Shown: positions 25,071-34,266, numbered from the stretch's first letter. The stretch is 35,843 bases of DNA from Azonexus sp. (GCA_030824535.1 JAVBXO010000074.1:1-35843), one strand, 5' to 3'. The notes: generated by a model not told the origin, from the letters alone. Translations and numbers: made by a program.

Positions 25071-25246
25071 TGGCTTTCGCGGACAACCTGCCGATTAGCG
25101 AATCCATTGGTGTATTCGTTGGCGTTACAGGTTTTGACTGGCTCGCCGAAGGGCAAGCCGAACCGCTAAAAGCCGCCATTACCGCCATCGCCGCTGGCGC
25201 CATTATCGCCATTGCCCGCAGCCTGCTTAAAAACCGCAAGCGTTAA
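25070..25246 (+). CDS. Small single-pass membrane protein, unknown function
   Basis: A 58-residue protein starting with ATG 25070, overlapping the preceding stop (TGATG). Residues about 33-53 (LKAAITAIAAGAIIAIARSL) form one membrane helix, followed by a basic tail LLKNRKR, so the C-terminus should be cytoplasmic. The N-terminal half (PISESIGVFVGVTGFDWLAEGQAE) is mildly hydrophobic and glycine-containing. It was not identified. Size and charge pattern recall holin-like or small membrane regulators, but this is only resemblance. It is followed by two hairpins, the second with a T run. Confidence 0.5.
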   Translation: MAFADNLPISESIGVFVGVTGFDWLAEGQAEPLKAAITAIAAGAIIAIARSLLKNRKR

Positions 25247-25260
25247 ACGATTTACCCTCC

Positions 25261-25284
25261 TCTCGAATACCCCCCGATTCGAGA
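25261..25284. repeat. Hairpin TCTCGAAT/ATTCGAGA
   Basis: Perfect 8-base arms at 25261-25268 and 25277-25284 surround an 8-base C-rich loop. It comes just before the terminator at 25295 and could be a processing or regulatory hairpin. Confidence 0.5.
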
Positions 25285-25294
25285 ACTCCCTGTT

Positions 25295-25323
25295 ACCCCG
25301 CCCTTGTGGCGGGGTCTTTTTTT
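25295..25323. terminator. Rho-independent terminator
   Basis: ACCCCGCC and GGCGGGGT pair around CTTGT and are followed by CTTTTTTT on the plus strand. It ends the small-protein unit; the convergent receptor gene stops 13 bases further on. Confidence 0.9.
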
Positions 25324-25335
25324 GTCAGTCAGTGC

Positions 25336-27489
25336 TCAAAAGCTGAACCCGACACTCAGCCACTGCATTTTGTTGGCAATGCGCAAAGTCTGACGACCTT
25401 CCTGATCCCCGTTGATAGCCTGCATGGTATAGGCGACTTCGCCACGTACGCCCCCCACTTTGAACGGTTTCGCCAGCCGCCAGTCGATTCGTTCCGCCGG
25501 GGCAATCGGGTCACCGTTACGCCGCCAGCGCATCGACTTGTTGCGGAAATACATCAGCGACATCTGCATTTCCCAGGGCAATTGCTGAATCAACATTGCT
25601 GACTGCGTACGCATCGGCGCCGATTCGCGCGTCTGGCGGGAAATCTTTTCTACATTTTCCCCTGTGCTTTCCGCAATGAGCGAAGGATCCGTCAGGTTGG
25701 CGTCAATCGCAACAATCGCATTGCTGTAGATCAGGCGCGTGCCCTCCAACGGCCGCCAGCGTAACTGGTATTCGTAGCCCCGGATTCTGACCTTCTCCAG
25801 ATTGATCGCGCCATCCGCCCGACCATAGGGGAAAATGGCATTGCCCAGCGCCGGATTCGTGGTTGCCAGATTACGGGCAAAAGTTGAGTCCTGGTCGTCC
25901 GCCATCGTTGCCGGCAAGGCCAGCGGCACGATCAGGATGCGATTCGGAATGCGCTCGACAAAGGCCCGGACGTCGGCGCTAGCCTGCAAGGCCTTGAACT
26001 CACCCAGATAGCCGAGTTCAACACTGTCAATTCTTTCCGGCTGAACGCCCTGTGCCAGGTAATCGATATTCGTCAGCCCCGTACCCAGGGTGTCCGTCTT
26101 GCGCACCATGCCGGAAGCTTCATAAAGGCTGGGGGTACGATGTGCCCGGGATAGCACCAGGCGCAGGGTATTTTCCGGCGTCAGATGATAGCTGGCGCCG
26201 AGTCGCGAATCGAACATCCAGCCACTGATGCTGTCGTTTTCCAGGCTGCCGCCAAGATTGAGGAGCCAGTCATCCTGGGGACGGTATTCAAGATTGCCAA
26301 AAGCCCGATAATTGCCGCGATGTTTCCATTCTGACGTGGAAAACTGCGCTGGCGAGTAAAGTGAAATATCCTTGGCGCCCAGCCCCCACATCGCCCGGAT
26401 ATCCTTCATGGGCTGCAAGCGGTGCTCGAACTCCAATTCATGCGTCCGGGAACGGCCGCCCGGATCGTAGGCCTGAAAATAGGAAACCGATTTGGGGGAT
26501 GCCAGATTGGTGTCGAACTTGACCTGCTGCTTGTAAGGACCGTAAGCCCAGTCTTCGACAAAGGCGTAACGCAGCTTGACCTCCTCCTGCGCATCGAGCA
26601 CACGCCGCCATTGCAAGGCCAGCGCCGTCGAGGTCTGCTCCAGCGTGCGCAGGGGGTCATTCACCGGACTACCGGGGCGGCCATACAAGGAAACATCGCG
26701 GGAACGCGCCGCCGAAAACTGCAGGTCATCGCTGTCATTCAGTTGATGATCAACCCGCAGGTCGAATAATTGCGACTGCCGGCTGTCCGGCGCATAAGTC
26801 CATTGCCCGCTATAAGAGCCCTTCTGAAAACCATCGTCCTCGAGCGCCTTGTAGGTAAAACGGATATTCGAGTTTTCGTTGCCGCCACCCCAGCGCACGG
26901 TCTGGTCGCGGATGCCGTTGTTGCCATGATTGGCCGAAAACAGCCAGCCCTTGGTCAGCGACGGATCAAGGGTGATGATGTTGATCACCCCCATGAAGGC
27001 ATTGGAACCGTAGGAAACCGTATTCGGACCGCGCGTCACTTCGATCCGGTCAATGTTTTCCATGGCCACTGGCAGCAGATTCCAGTTCACCCCGGACTTG
27101 AACAAGGTCGAATATTGCGAGCGACCATCGATCAGCACCTGCACGCGCGGGCCGTATTCGTCGCTGTTCATGCCGCTGTTCAGACCATGATAGGTGACGA
27201 TGGCTGGATCCTGATTATGCGAGGTCACCTGGAAACCCGGCACTAGGCGGAGCAGATCCTCGACCGTGCGCATGCCGGAAGCGCGGATCATTTCCTGGTC
27301 GATGATCGTCACCGCTGCCGGCGTTTCCGACAGACGCTGCGGCAAACGGCTGACCGACGCGACCATCGGCAGATCCTCGTCAAAAAACAGATCGCCCTTG
27401 GCATCCGCGCACGGCTGCCAAAAAACCACCGGTAGCGCCAGCAACAATCGCCGGCAGGCCCGAGCCCCCTCAAGCTTCTTTTTCGCCAC
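25336..27489 (-). CDS. TonB-dependent outer membrane receptor
   Basis: A 717-residue receptor of the plug-and-barrel class. After a signal peptide (to about residue 30) comes a possible TonB-box area (DLPMVASVSRLPQ), then the plug: TPAAVTIIDQEMIRASGMRTVEDLLRLVPGFQV and VQVLIDGRSQY, ending in RIEVTRGPNTVSYGSNAFMGVINIIT. The rest is a beta-barrel with aromatic-ended strands and a C-terminal Phe. Substrate is unknown; no siderophore or cobalamin genes are near. The start codon is GTG and lies inside the end of the MscS-type gene, overlapping it by 20 bases, with a G-rich Shine-Dalgarno (GGGGGG) within that gene. This coupling of a receptor to a channel gene is unusual. Confidence 0.9.
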   Translation of the reverse strand: MAKKKLEGARACRRLLLALPVVFWQPCADAKGDLFFDEDLPMVASVSRLPQRLSETPAAVTIIDQEMIRASGMRTVEDLLRLVPGFQVTSHNQDPAIVTYHGLNSGMNSDEYGPRVQVLIDGRSQYSTLFKSGVNWNLLPVAMENIDRIEVTRGPNTVSYGSNAFMGVINIITLDPSLTKGWLFSANHGNNGIRDQTVRWGGGNENSNIRFTYKALEDDGFQKGSYSGQWTYAPDSRQSQLFDLRVDHQLNDSDDLQFSAARSRDVSLYGRPGSPVNDPLRTLEQTSTALALQWRRVLDAQEEVKLRYAFVEDWAYGPYKQQVKFDTNLASPKSVSYFQAYDPGGRSRTHELEFEHRLQPMKDIRAMWGLGAKDISLYSPAQFSTSEWKHRGNYRAFGNLEYRPQDDWLLNLGGSLENDSISGWMFDSRLGASYHLTPENTLRLVLSRAHRTPSLYEASGMVRKTDTLGTGLTNIDYLAQGVQPERIDSVELGYLGEFKALQASADVRAFVERIPNRILIVPLALPATMADDQDSTFARNLATTNPALGNAIFPYGRADGAINLEKVRIRGYEYQLRWRPLEGTRLIYSNAIVAIDANLTDPSLIAESTGENVEKISRQTRESAPMRTQSAMLIQQLPWEMQMSLMYFRNKSMRWRRNGDPIAPAERIDWRLAKPFKVGGVRGEVAYTMQAINGDQEGRQTLRIANKMQWLSVGFSF

Positions 27490-28768
27490 AGCACCCCCCC
27501 TTAGTCTGGCTGTTCAGCACCCTAACTTCCCTTTGCGGGAAGGGAATAATCACCCCATTATCCTTGAAGCTTTTCCAGATGGCGAGATTGACATCAGAAA
27601 GGATATTACCCTTGCCGGCATCCGGATCAGCAATCCAGAAGCCCAGTTCGAGGCTGATGCAACTGTCGGCGAACTGCGTCAGGAAGACCTTCGGCGGCGG
27701 CTCGGCCAAGACCCGATCCTGGGCCGTGGCGGCGGCAACCAGCAGGCGCATGGCCAACTCAAGGTCACCGTCATAGGACACGCCGACCGTCGTCGTCAGG
27801 CGCAGGCGGCTGTCGGAATAGGTCTGGTTCTGTACCGTCGAACTGATCAGGGTTTCGTTCGGCACGATGTACTCGGTGCCGCCTGCATGTTTGAGCACGG
27901 TATAACGGGTGGTGATCTGCGTAACCTCACCAGCATCAGCGCCGATCTGGACGATGTTGCCGATACGGATCGAGCGATCCAGCAGGATGATGAAGCCCGA
28001 CACGTAATTGCTGGCGATTTTCTGCAAGCCGAAGCCCAGACCAACGCCCAGGGCCCCGGTAAATACCGACAACGCAGTCATGTCGATGCCGACCAGCGAG
28101 AGACTGAGCAGAATGGCGAAGACCGTCAGCACAGCCTTGGAAATCCGCACCCCGACAATGCGCAGATTGCCATCAAGCGTATCGAGCCGCATCAGGCGCG
28201 CCTCGATGATCCCGGCCACCCATAGCGCCAACACCACGGTCAGGAAGACGGTCACGATGGCGCGCAGGACTATCCACAAGTCGACATGCTGGATGCCGAC
28301 CTTGAACTCGACCTGCTCCAGCGCATCGATGACATAGGGCGCGAGATCAGTGATGTAGAGCGCCAGCCAGCCCCAGACCAGCGCTGCGATGATGCGCTCC
28401 CAGGCAGTCAGCCAGGCAGCTCTCGGGAAAGCCTGACGGAATACGAAAACCACGCCGCGTACCAGGGCCATCGAGCCGAGCAGCGGCAGGGCAATTTTCA
28501 GCAGATTGACGTGAAAGAAGGGTTTGAGCGCCAGGCGCATGGCAGCAACCAGAATCATGCCGGCCAGCGGAAAAATCAGCCGGCCACCGGCATCGCCAAA
28601 GCGCCCGGCACCTTCTTCGTGGCGGCTACGCCACCAACGCGCCAGCACGGCCGCCAGCCCCAGGCAGCCCAGCAGGGCCAAGACCTGCCAGATGAAATTC
28701 GGGTCGCTAACATCAGCCCACAGATCGAGGATCAGGCGTAGCGCCGGATCCTTGCTGGCCGTGCTCAT
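27470..28768 (-). CDS. MscS-family mechanosensitive ion channel
   Basis: Inner-membrane channel of 432 residues, larger than E. coli MscS because of extra N-terminal membrane helices (about six before the pore). The pore-lining helix and beta-domain signature is GALGVGLGFGLQKIASNYVSGFIILLDRSIRIGNIVQIG (238 onward, shown by its key GLGFG and NYVSG groups), followed by the C-terminal domain with VPNETLIS and FPQREVRVL. The C-terminus GGCCGEKEA is cysteine-rich and unusual. It overlaps the upstream methyltransferase gene as ATGA (4 bases) and the downstream receptor by 20 bases, so the three form one coupled unit. Confidence 0.9.
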   Translation of the reverse strand: MSTASKDPALRLILDLWADVSDPNFIWQVLALLGCLGLAAVLARWWRSRHEEGAGRFGDAGGRLIFPLAGMILVAAMRLALKPFFHVNLLKIALPLLGSMALVRGVVFVFRQAFPRAAWLTAWERIIAALVWGWLALYITDLAPYVIDALEQVEFKVGIQHVDLWIVLRAIVTVFLTVVLALWVAGIIEARLMRLDTLDGNLRIVGVRISKAVLTVFAILLSLSLVGIDMTALSVFTGALGVGLGFGLQKIASNYVSGFIILLDRSIRIGNIVQIGADAGEVTQITTRYTVLKHAGGTEYIVPNETLISSTVQNQTYSDSRLRLTTTVGVSYDGDLELAMRLLVAAATAQDRVLAEPPPKVFLTQFADSCISLELGFWIADPDAGKGNILSDVNLAIWKSFKDNGVIIPFPQREVRVLNSQTKGGCCGEKEA

Positions 28769-30027
28769 GCGCGTTTTTCCAGCACCGCCGCAAAGAAACC
28801 GTCGGTGTTGTGGCGCTGTGGCAGCAATTGCAGCATGTCACCTTCAATCGCGATGCCCTGCCGGGCCAGAATCGCCGCCGCCGGCTGCAGCACGAAATCC
28901 GGATGCGCCGCCAGGAAAGCCTCGACCACGGCGCGGTTTTCTGCGGTCAACAGGCTGCAGGTGGCATAAACCAGACGGCCGCCCGGGCGCACCAAGGTTG
29001 CGGCGCTGGCCAGAATATTCGCCTGCAGCGTCATCAGTTCCGCCACTGAAGCTTCGCTCTGTCGCCATTTCAGGTCGGGATTGCGGCGCAGCGTTCCCAG
29101 CCCGGAACACGGCGCGTCGACCAGCACGCGGTCGGCCTTGCCGGCCAGGCGCTTGATCTTCAGGTCGCGTTCGTGTTCGATGCGGCCCGGATGAACATTC
29201 GACAAGCCCGAACGCGCCAGGCGCGGTTTGAGATTGGCCAGGCGCTTGTCGGAGACATCGAAGGCATAGAGCCGGCCGGTATTTTTCATCAAGGCACCGA
29301 GCAGCAGCGTCTTGCCGCCAGCGCCGGCACAGAAATCGACGACCATCTCGCCACGCTTGGGTTCAAGCAACACGCCAAGCAACTGGCTGCCTTCATCCTG
29401 AACTTCGAAAGCGCCTTCGATAAACAACGGATGCTTGCTCAGCGCCGGCTTGTCGCGCAGGCGGATACCCAGTGGCGACCACGGCGTAGGCTCGGCGGCC
29501 AGACCTTCGCCGCGCAATTTCTCCAGAACGGCCTCACGATTGCCCTTCAGGGTATTGACCCGCAAATCAAGCGGCGCCGGCTGGTTCAGCGCGCGTGCCA
29601 GACCGACAATGTCTTCGGCGGCAAACTGCTCCGCCAGACGTTCATACAGCCAGTCCGGCAAATCGCAGGCCACCGCCGGCGGCATGTCGGCCTCGCTTTT
29701 ACCCCGGACGCCGCCCAGCCACTCTTCCTCGCTGGCCTTCAGCACCGGCGTCAGTTCGCGCTGGTTCCAGCCGCGCAGCAGCACCAATGCCGCCAACAGC
29801 AACTGGCGCACCGTCGCCCGGCCGCCACAACGGGCTTCGAGGCTACGCTTGCGGCGCAATACGGCAAATACCGTTTCGGCGACAAAACCCCGGTCGGCGT
29901 GACCCAGCTGGCGGTGCTCGCGGAAATAATGCGACACCACCGCATCGGCCGGATGGGCAAAATTCAGCACCTGGGCAAGAACGGCTTCGGCGTGGGCAAA
30001 CAGGGCGGGCGTAAAACGGGCTTTCAT
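28765..30027 (-). CDS. RsmB-type rRNA (cytosine-C5)-methyltransferase
   Basis: A 420-residue RsmB/NOP2 family enzyme that methylates cytosine C5 in RNA using S-adenosylmethionine, probably C967 of 16S rRNA. An N-terminal NusB-like helical region (1-130) leads to the catalytic domain: SAM-binding DFCAGAGGKT (231-240), DAPCSGLGTLRRNPD with Cys307, and YATCSL with Cys357, the two cysteines of the mechanism. The start at 30027 gives a normal N-terminus. Its usual neighbour fmt is not present; purN lies two genes upstream. It is the first gene of the coupled rsmB-like/mscS/receptor unit. Confidence 0.9.
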   Translation of the reverse strand: MKARFTPALFAHAEAVLAQVLNFAHPADAVVSHYFREHRQLGHADRGFVAETVFAVLRRKRSLEARCGGRATVRQLLLAALVLLRGWNQRELTPVLKASEEEWLGGVRGKSEADMPPAVACDLPDWLYERLAEQFAAEDIVGLARALNQPAPLDLRVNTLKGNREAVLEKLRGEGLAAEPTPWSPLGIRLRDKPALSKHPLFIEGAFEVQDEGSQLLGVLLEPKRGEMVVDFCAGAGGKTLLLGALMKNTGRLYAFDVSDKRLANLKPRLARSGLSNVHPGRIEHERDLKIKRLAGKADRVLVDAPCSGLGTLRRNPDLKWRQSEASVAELMTLQANILASAATLVRPGGRLVYATCSLLTAENRAVVEAFLAAHPDFVLQPAAAILARQGIAIEGDMLQLLPQRHNTDGFFAAVLEKRA

Positions 30028-30068
30028 GGCATTCCTGAAAAGAAGAGAGCGGCAGATCGCGAGCGGGC

Positions 30069-31061
30069 TTAGGGGGCCTGATCCTCGGCGCTGCCAATGG
30101 CGGTCACCAGCTGTTCAAAGCTGTCGCCTTTTTTATCGGTAAAGCGAATTTTAACCGGCAAGCGGTAACGATCGAGCGCAATCCAGATTTCCGTGACGTT
30201 CTCGGTCATCGCCCGCAAATGCAGGGTGCGGAAATGGCCGGCCGGCGTCTCCAGTTCTTCCTCGCCCAGCGAGTCCAGCGCATAACGTTCATACTTCTTG
30301 CCGGTCATGACGCCGATCACCGCGCCCTGCTCCGGCGCGGCCAGATAGGCCAGCTGGTAATTCAGCGACAGGATGTCCTGACTGCCCGGCGAAATTTCGC
30401 GAACGCTGCCGTCACGCGCCAGACGGACGACGCCAGCGGGCCAGTCGAAATCGGCGTTTTCATTGCCATCTCGACCGTTTTTCAGCGTCCGATAGCTGTC
30501 CGGTTCAAGACCACGCGCCGTCAGCCGCCCCCGGCTTTCGTTCTCGAAACGCAGCGACTTGAACAAGGACACCAGGCCGGTGGTTTCCATCATTCCCTGC
30601 AGGCGATAGTGGCCGTCGGCGGTAAATTCCCAGCGATGTTCGGCTCGCCCGACATAAAAACCCTGGCTGCCCATAGACACTACATAACGAATCACGCCCT
30701 GCGCCGGAAAACGGGGTTTGGCCGGTGCAGGCGGCGCCGGCAGCACCACTTCTGCGGTCGACGGCTCTGGCGAGGCATTTTCCACAGATGCTGCTGGCAC
30801 GCCGGGCGATGCAGCTGGCGCCAATGCCTGCGGGGAAACGCCAGGCACAGCGCTGCTGGCTGGCAACGGGCGTTTCGTCGTAGCCGCTTTTGTTTTGGGC
30901 AAAGCGGCTGCAGCCGGTGGTGGCGGCGGCAAGGGGCGCAGTTCGATGTTCAAGGCCTGCGGCTCGGGATCATTTCCCGGCAATTCAAAGTCAGCGCCGA
31001 ACAGCGCCGCCGCATGCAGCGCCAGAGAGCCGATCAGCGCCGCCAGCAGGCCTATCGGCAT
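30069..31061 (-). CDS. DUF3108 domain periplasmic protein
   Basis: A 330-residue protein anchored by an N-terminal hydrophobic helix (LLAALIGSLALHAAALFG), followed by a Pro/Ala-rich linker (about 45-115) and a DUF3108 domain (about 120-325; VSMGSQGFYVGRAEHRWEF and ITGKKYERYAL-like segments). The N-terminus plus linker resembles the layout of TonB-like proteins, but there is no TonB C-terminal domain. DUF3108 proteins are usually found near purN/purM in betaproteobacteria, as here, 6 bases after purN. Function is not established. Confidence 0.85.
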   Translation of the reverse strand: MPIGLLAALIGSLALHAAALFGADFELPGNDPEPQALNIELRPLPPPPPAAAALPKTKAATTKRPLPASSAVPGVSPQALAPAASPGVPAASVENASPEPSTAEVVLPAPPAPAKPRFPAQGVIRYVVSMGSQGFYVGRAEHRWEFTADGHYRLQGMMETTGLVSLFKSLRFENESRGRLTARGLEPDSYRTLKNGRDGNENADFDWPAGVVRLARDGSVREISPGSQDILSLNYQLAYLAAPEQGAVIGVMTGKKYERYALDSLGEEELETPAGHFRTLHLRAMTENVTEIWIALDRYRLPVKIRFTDKKGDSFEQLVTAIGSAEDQAP

Positions 31062-31067
31062 CGCGCC

Positions 31068-31715
31068 TCAGCGCAACTCGGGCGAGCGCAGCAGGCTGTC
31101 GTCACGCAATTCGGCCGCCAGGCGCACCTTGCCATCGACCAGCGTCAGCTTGTCTTCGGCAAACCAGCGCACGGCCTGCGGATAAATCTGGTGTTCCTGA
31201 CGCAGCACGCGCGCCGACAAACTACTTTCGTCATCACCATCGAGCACCGGCACGGCGGCCTGGATGACCACCGGCCCGTGATCGAGTTCGGCGGTCACGA
31301 AATGCACCGTACAGCCGTGGATGCGTACGCCCTCGTCGAGCGCCCGCTGGTGCGTATGCAGGCCGGGGAAGGACGGCAACAACGAGGGATGGATGTTGAG
31401 CAGCCGGCCCTCGTAATGGCGCACGAAATCCGGCGTCAGGATGCGCATGAAACCGGCCAGGATCAGCAGGTCCGGGGCAAAAGTGTCGATGCATTCAGCC
31501 AGCGCGGCATCGAAAGCCTCGCGCCCGGCAAAGGCCTTGTGGTCGATGTAATGCGTCGCGATGCCGGCGCGGGCAGCCGTTTCCAGCCCCTGAGCGGCGG
31601 GCCGGTTGCTGATCACGGCAGCGATATTGACCGGCAGCGTGCCGGCATCGCGGGCGGCAATCAGGGCTTCCATATTGCTGCCGCGACCGGAAATGAGGAT
31701 GACGATATTTTTCAT
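31068..31715 (-). CDS. purN: Phosphoribosylglycinamide formyltransferase
   Basis: A 215-residue purine synthesis enzyme transferring a formyl group from 10-formyltetrahydrofolate to glycinamide ribonucleotide. The phosphate-binding motif ISGRGSNMEAL (9-19), LAGFMRILTPDFV, and the catalytic triad Asn107 and His109 (LNIHPSLLPSFPGLHT) and Asp145 (AELDHGPV) are present. Length is normal. It is co-directional with the DedA gene upstream (42-base gap) and the DUF3108 gene downstream (6-base gap). Confidence 0.96.
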   Translation of the reverse strand: MKNIVILISGRGSNMEALIAARDAGTLPVNIAAVISNRPAAQGLETAARAGIATHYIDHKAFAGREAFDAALAECIDTFAPDLLILAGFMRILTPDFVRHYEGRLLNIHPSLLPSFPGLHTHQRALDEGVRIHGCTVHFVTAELDHGPVVIQAAVPVLDGDDESSLSARVLRQEHQIYPQAVRWFAEDKLTLVDGKVRLAAELRDDSLLRSPELR

Positions 31716-31757
31716 GGCAAAAGCTTTACCGGTAATGAATCAGGGCCGGATGGCCCT

Positions 31758-32402
31758 TCAGGCGGAAGCCCGGTGTTTGATATAGCCGATGGCCACCGGC
31801 AGGAAGGACAGGGCGACGATGCCGACGATCAGCAGCGACAGGTTCTGCTTGACCCAGGCGGTGTTGCCCAGCCAGTAACCGGCCAGACACAGGGAAACCA
31901 CCCAGGCCAGCGCGCCGATCACATTGAACAGCGTGAAGCGCGCCCAGGACATTGCGCCGATGCCGGCAACGAAGGGGGCAAAGGTCCGGAACAGCGGCAG
32001 GAAACGCGACACCACCAAGGTTTTGCCGCCATGCAATTCATAAAAGGCATGGGTTTTCTGCAAGGCGGCCTTGTTGAACAGGCGCGAATTTTCCCAATGG
32101 AAAACCTTGGGGCCGAGCATGCGCCCGATCTGGTAATTGACGCTATTGCCGATTACCGCGGCCGCTGTCAGCACGCCAATCAAGATGCCGATATCCATGC
32201 CCCCCTCACCCAGCGCCGCCAGCGCGCCAGCGACAAACAGCAGCGAATCGCCAGGCAGGAAGGGAAAGACAACAAAACCGGTTTCGGCAAAAACGATGAA
32301 AAACAGGATGCCGTAAATCCATATTCCGTACTGCTGGACCAGCACCGCCAGGTGCTTGTCGAGGTGCATCAGGAGGTCAGCAAATTGAGTAAGGAGTTCC
32401 AT
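31758..32402 (-). CDS. DedA/SNARE-associated family membrane protein
   Basis: A 214-residue inner-membrane protein with the DedA signatures ETGFVVFPFLPGDSLLFVAGALAA near the N-terminus and VSRFLPLFRTFAPFVAGIGAMSW with the essential arginines in the middle. The family functions in lipid flipping and membrane-potential homeostasis. There is no clear Shine-Dalgarno before the ATG at 32402. It diverges from mutL with 43 bases between the start codons. Confidence 0.9.
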   Translation of the reverse strand: MELLTQFADLLMHLDKHLAVLVQQYGIWIYGILFFIVFAETGFVVFPFLPGDSLLFVAGALAALGEGGMDIGILIGVLTAAAVIGNSVNYQIGRMLGPKVFHWENSRLFNKAALQKTHAFYELHGGKTLVVSRFLPLFRTFAPFVAGIGAMSWARFTLFNVIGALAWVVSLCLAGYWLGNTAWVKQNLSLLIVGIVALSFLPVAIGYIKHRASA

Positions 32403-32433
32403 GCAGGGCGCCGGGCTTTGATCGAGGGCGCAT

Positions 32434-32439
32434 TATAAT
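32434..32439 (+). promoter_or_regulatory. -10 box very close to the mutL start
   Basis: TATAAT ends 6 bases before the mutL ATG. No matching -35 is seen. Transcription from it would begin at about the start codon, giving a leaderless mRNA. Confidence 0.4.
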
Positions 32440-32445
32440 CTGCCC

Positions 32446-34266
32446 ATGCCGACCATCGCCCGCCTCCCCGACCTCCTGATCAGCCAGATTGCCGCTGGCG
32501 AAGTCGTTGAAAGACCCGCTTCCGTCCTCAAGGAACTGCTCGAAAACTGCCTCGATGCCGGCAGCAGCGCCATCCAGGTGCATCTTGAAGAAGGCGGCAT
32601 CAAGCTCATCCGCATCACCGACGACGGCTGCGGCATTGCCAAAGATGAACTGGCACTGGCGCTGACCCGCCATGCGACCTCGAAAATCACCAGCCTCGAC
32701 GACCTCGAACAGGTCAGCACCCTCGGTTTTCGCGGGGAAGCGCTGGCCTCGGTCGCCTCGGTCGCCCGCCTGACGCTGACCAGCCGCGAACGTGGCGCGG
32801 CCCATGCCTGGAAACTGCGCGCAGAAGTTGAAGCCGAACCTGAGCCGGCAGCACTGATGGCCGGCACCGTCGTTGAAATGCGCGACCTGTATTACAACAC
32901 CCCGGCCCGGCGCAAATTCCTCAAGTCCGACAGCACCGAGTTCGCCCACTGCGCCGATGCCGTCAAACGCCTGGCGCTGACCCGCCCGGATGTCGCGATC
33001 AGCCTGACGCACAATGGCCGCAACCTCTTCCAGCTGGCGCCAGCCGACAGCACCCGGCGCATCGCCGACATTCTCGGCGACGACTTCATCGGCGCCGCGC
33101 GCGCCATCGACGCCGTCGGCGGACCGCTGACCCTGGCTGGCTTTGCCATCGACCCGACCCGCGCCACCGACACCAAGGACGGCCAGTACGTTTTCGTCAA
33201 TGGCCGCTTCGTGCGCGACAAGGTCATCAGCCACGCGCTGCGCGAAGCCTATCGCGACGTGCTGCACGGCAGCCGCCAACCGGCCGTCTGCCTGTTCCTG
33301 AACCTTGACCCGGCCCTGCTCGACGTCAATGTGCACCCGGCCAAAACCGAAGTCCGCTTCCGCGATTCGCGGGCGGTGCATCAATTCGTCTTCCATGCCA
33401 TCCAGCGCAGCCTCGCCGCACCGGTGCAGGCCGACGCCACGGTGTCGCTGATCGAACGCCCGACTTTTGCGGTCGACACCTCAAAACCGGCCATTTCCAG
33501 CCCGGCCGTCAGCCATTATTCGGTGCCGACGCCGCAGTTTCAGAGCACACTGGGCATCGCCGAACCGGCCAGCGCCAGCTACCTGGCCTTCGCTCGCGCC
33601 GCCCAGGGCATTCCGCAAGCCGCCGCCCCGCGCGCCGAAATCGCACCGCAATTTCAGCCCGCTGGCAGCGTCGACCGCGCCAGCCCGCCGCTCGGCTATG
33701 CGCTGGCACAACTGCACGGCATCTACATCCTTGCCCAGAACGCCCGTGGCCTGATCCTCGTCGACATGCACGCAGCGCACGAACGCATCCTTTACGAAAA
33801 ACTGAAAACAGCCTTCGACAATCAGCAGATCGCTACCCAGGCGCTGTTGATTCCCGCCGTCTTCTCGGCCGACCCGCTCGATGTCGCCGCCGTCGAAGAA
33901 CACAGCGAAGCGCTCGCCGACCTCGGTTTCCAGATCGCCCCGCTCGGCCCCAATCAACTCGGCGTGCGCGCACTGCCGGCCCTGCTGCAATCGGGCGACC
34001 CGGTGGCGCTGGCGCGCTCGCTGATCGCCGACCTGCGCGAACACGGCGTCACCGAACTGGCCACCGCCCGGCGCAATGAATTGCTGGCAACCATGGCCTG
34101 CCACGGCGCAGTGCGCGCCCGCCGCCAGTTGAGCCTGCCGGAAATGAATGCCCTGCTGCGGCAAATGGAAGACACCGAACGCGCCGGCCAGTGCAATCAT
34201 GGACGCCCGACCTGGAGTGAACTGAGCCTGGCGCAGCTCGACAAACTCTTCCTGCGCGGCCAGTAA
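32446..34266 (+). CDS. mutL: DNA mismatch repair protein MutL
   Basis: A 606-residue GHKL ATPase linking MutS recognition to strand incision. N-terminal motifs are ELLENCLDAGS (ATP/Mg site), DDGCGI, ATSKI and GFRGEALASV. After a low-complexity linker (about 330-410), the C-terminal domain has DMHAAHERILYE starting at Asp440. This fits the endonuclease motif D-x-H-A-x2-E-x4-E with Met for Gln, as in other MutH-lacking bacteria such as Neisseria, so MutL itself probably nicks DNA. There is no Shine-Dalgarno sequence between the TATAAT and the ATG. Confidence 0.97.
   Translation: MPTIARLPDLLISQIAAGEVVERPASVLKELLENCLDAGSSAIQVHLEEGGIKLIRITDDGCGIAKDELALALTRHATSKITSLDDLEQVSTLGFRGEALASVASVARLTLTSRERGAAHAWKLRAEVEAEPEPAALMAGTVVEMRDLYYNTPARRKFLKSDSTEFAHCADAVKRLALTRPDVAISLTHNGRNLFQLAPADSTRRIADILGDDFIGAARAIDAVGGPLTLAGFAIDPTRATDTKDGQYVFVNGRFVRDKVISHALREAYRDVLHGSRQPAVCLFLNLDPALLDVNVHPAKTEVRFRDSRAVHQFVFHAIQRSLAAPVQADATVSLIERPTFAVDTSKPAISSPAVSHYSVPTPQFQSTLGIAEPASASYLAFARAAQGIPQAAAPRAEIAPQFQPAGSVDRASPPLGYALAQLHGIYILAQNARGLILVDMHAAHERILYEKLKTAFDNQQIATQALLIPAVFSADPLDVAAVEEHSEALADLGFQIAPLGPNQLGVRALPALLQSGDPVALARSLIADLREHGVTELATARRNELLATMACHGAVRARRQLSLPEMNALLRQMEDTERAGQCNHGRPTWSELSLAQLDKLFLRGQ

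Noticed and set aside
30219-32438. A 739-codon open frame on the plus strand opposite the DUF3108, purN and dedA genes
   Set aside because: It is antisense to three clearly recognisable genes, is rich in Gln, Arg and His, and has no family features; such frames arise from GC-rich codon bias.
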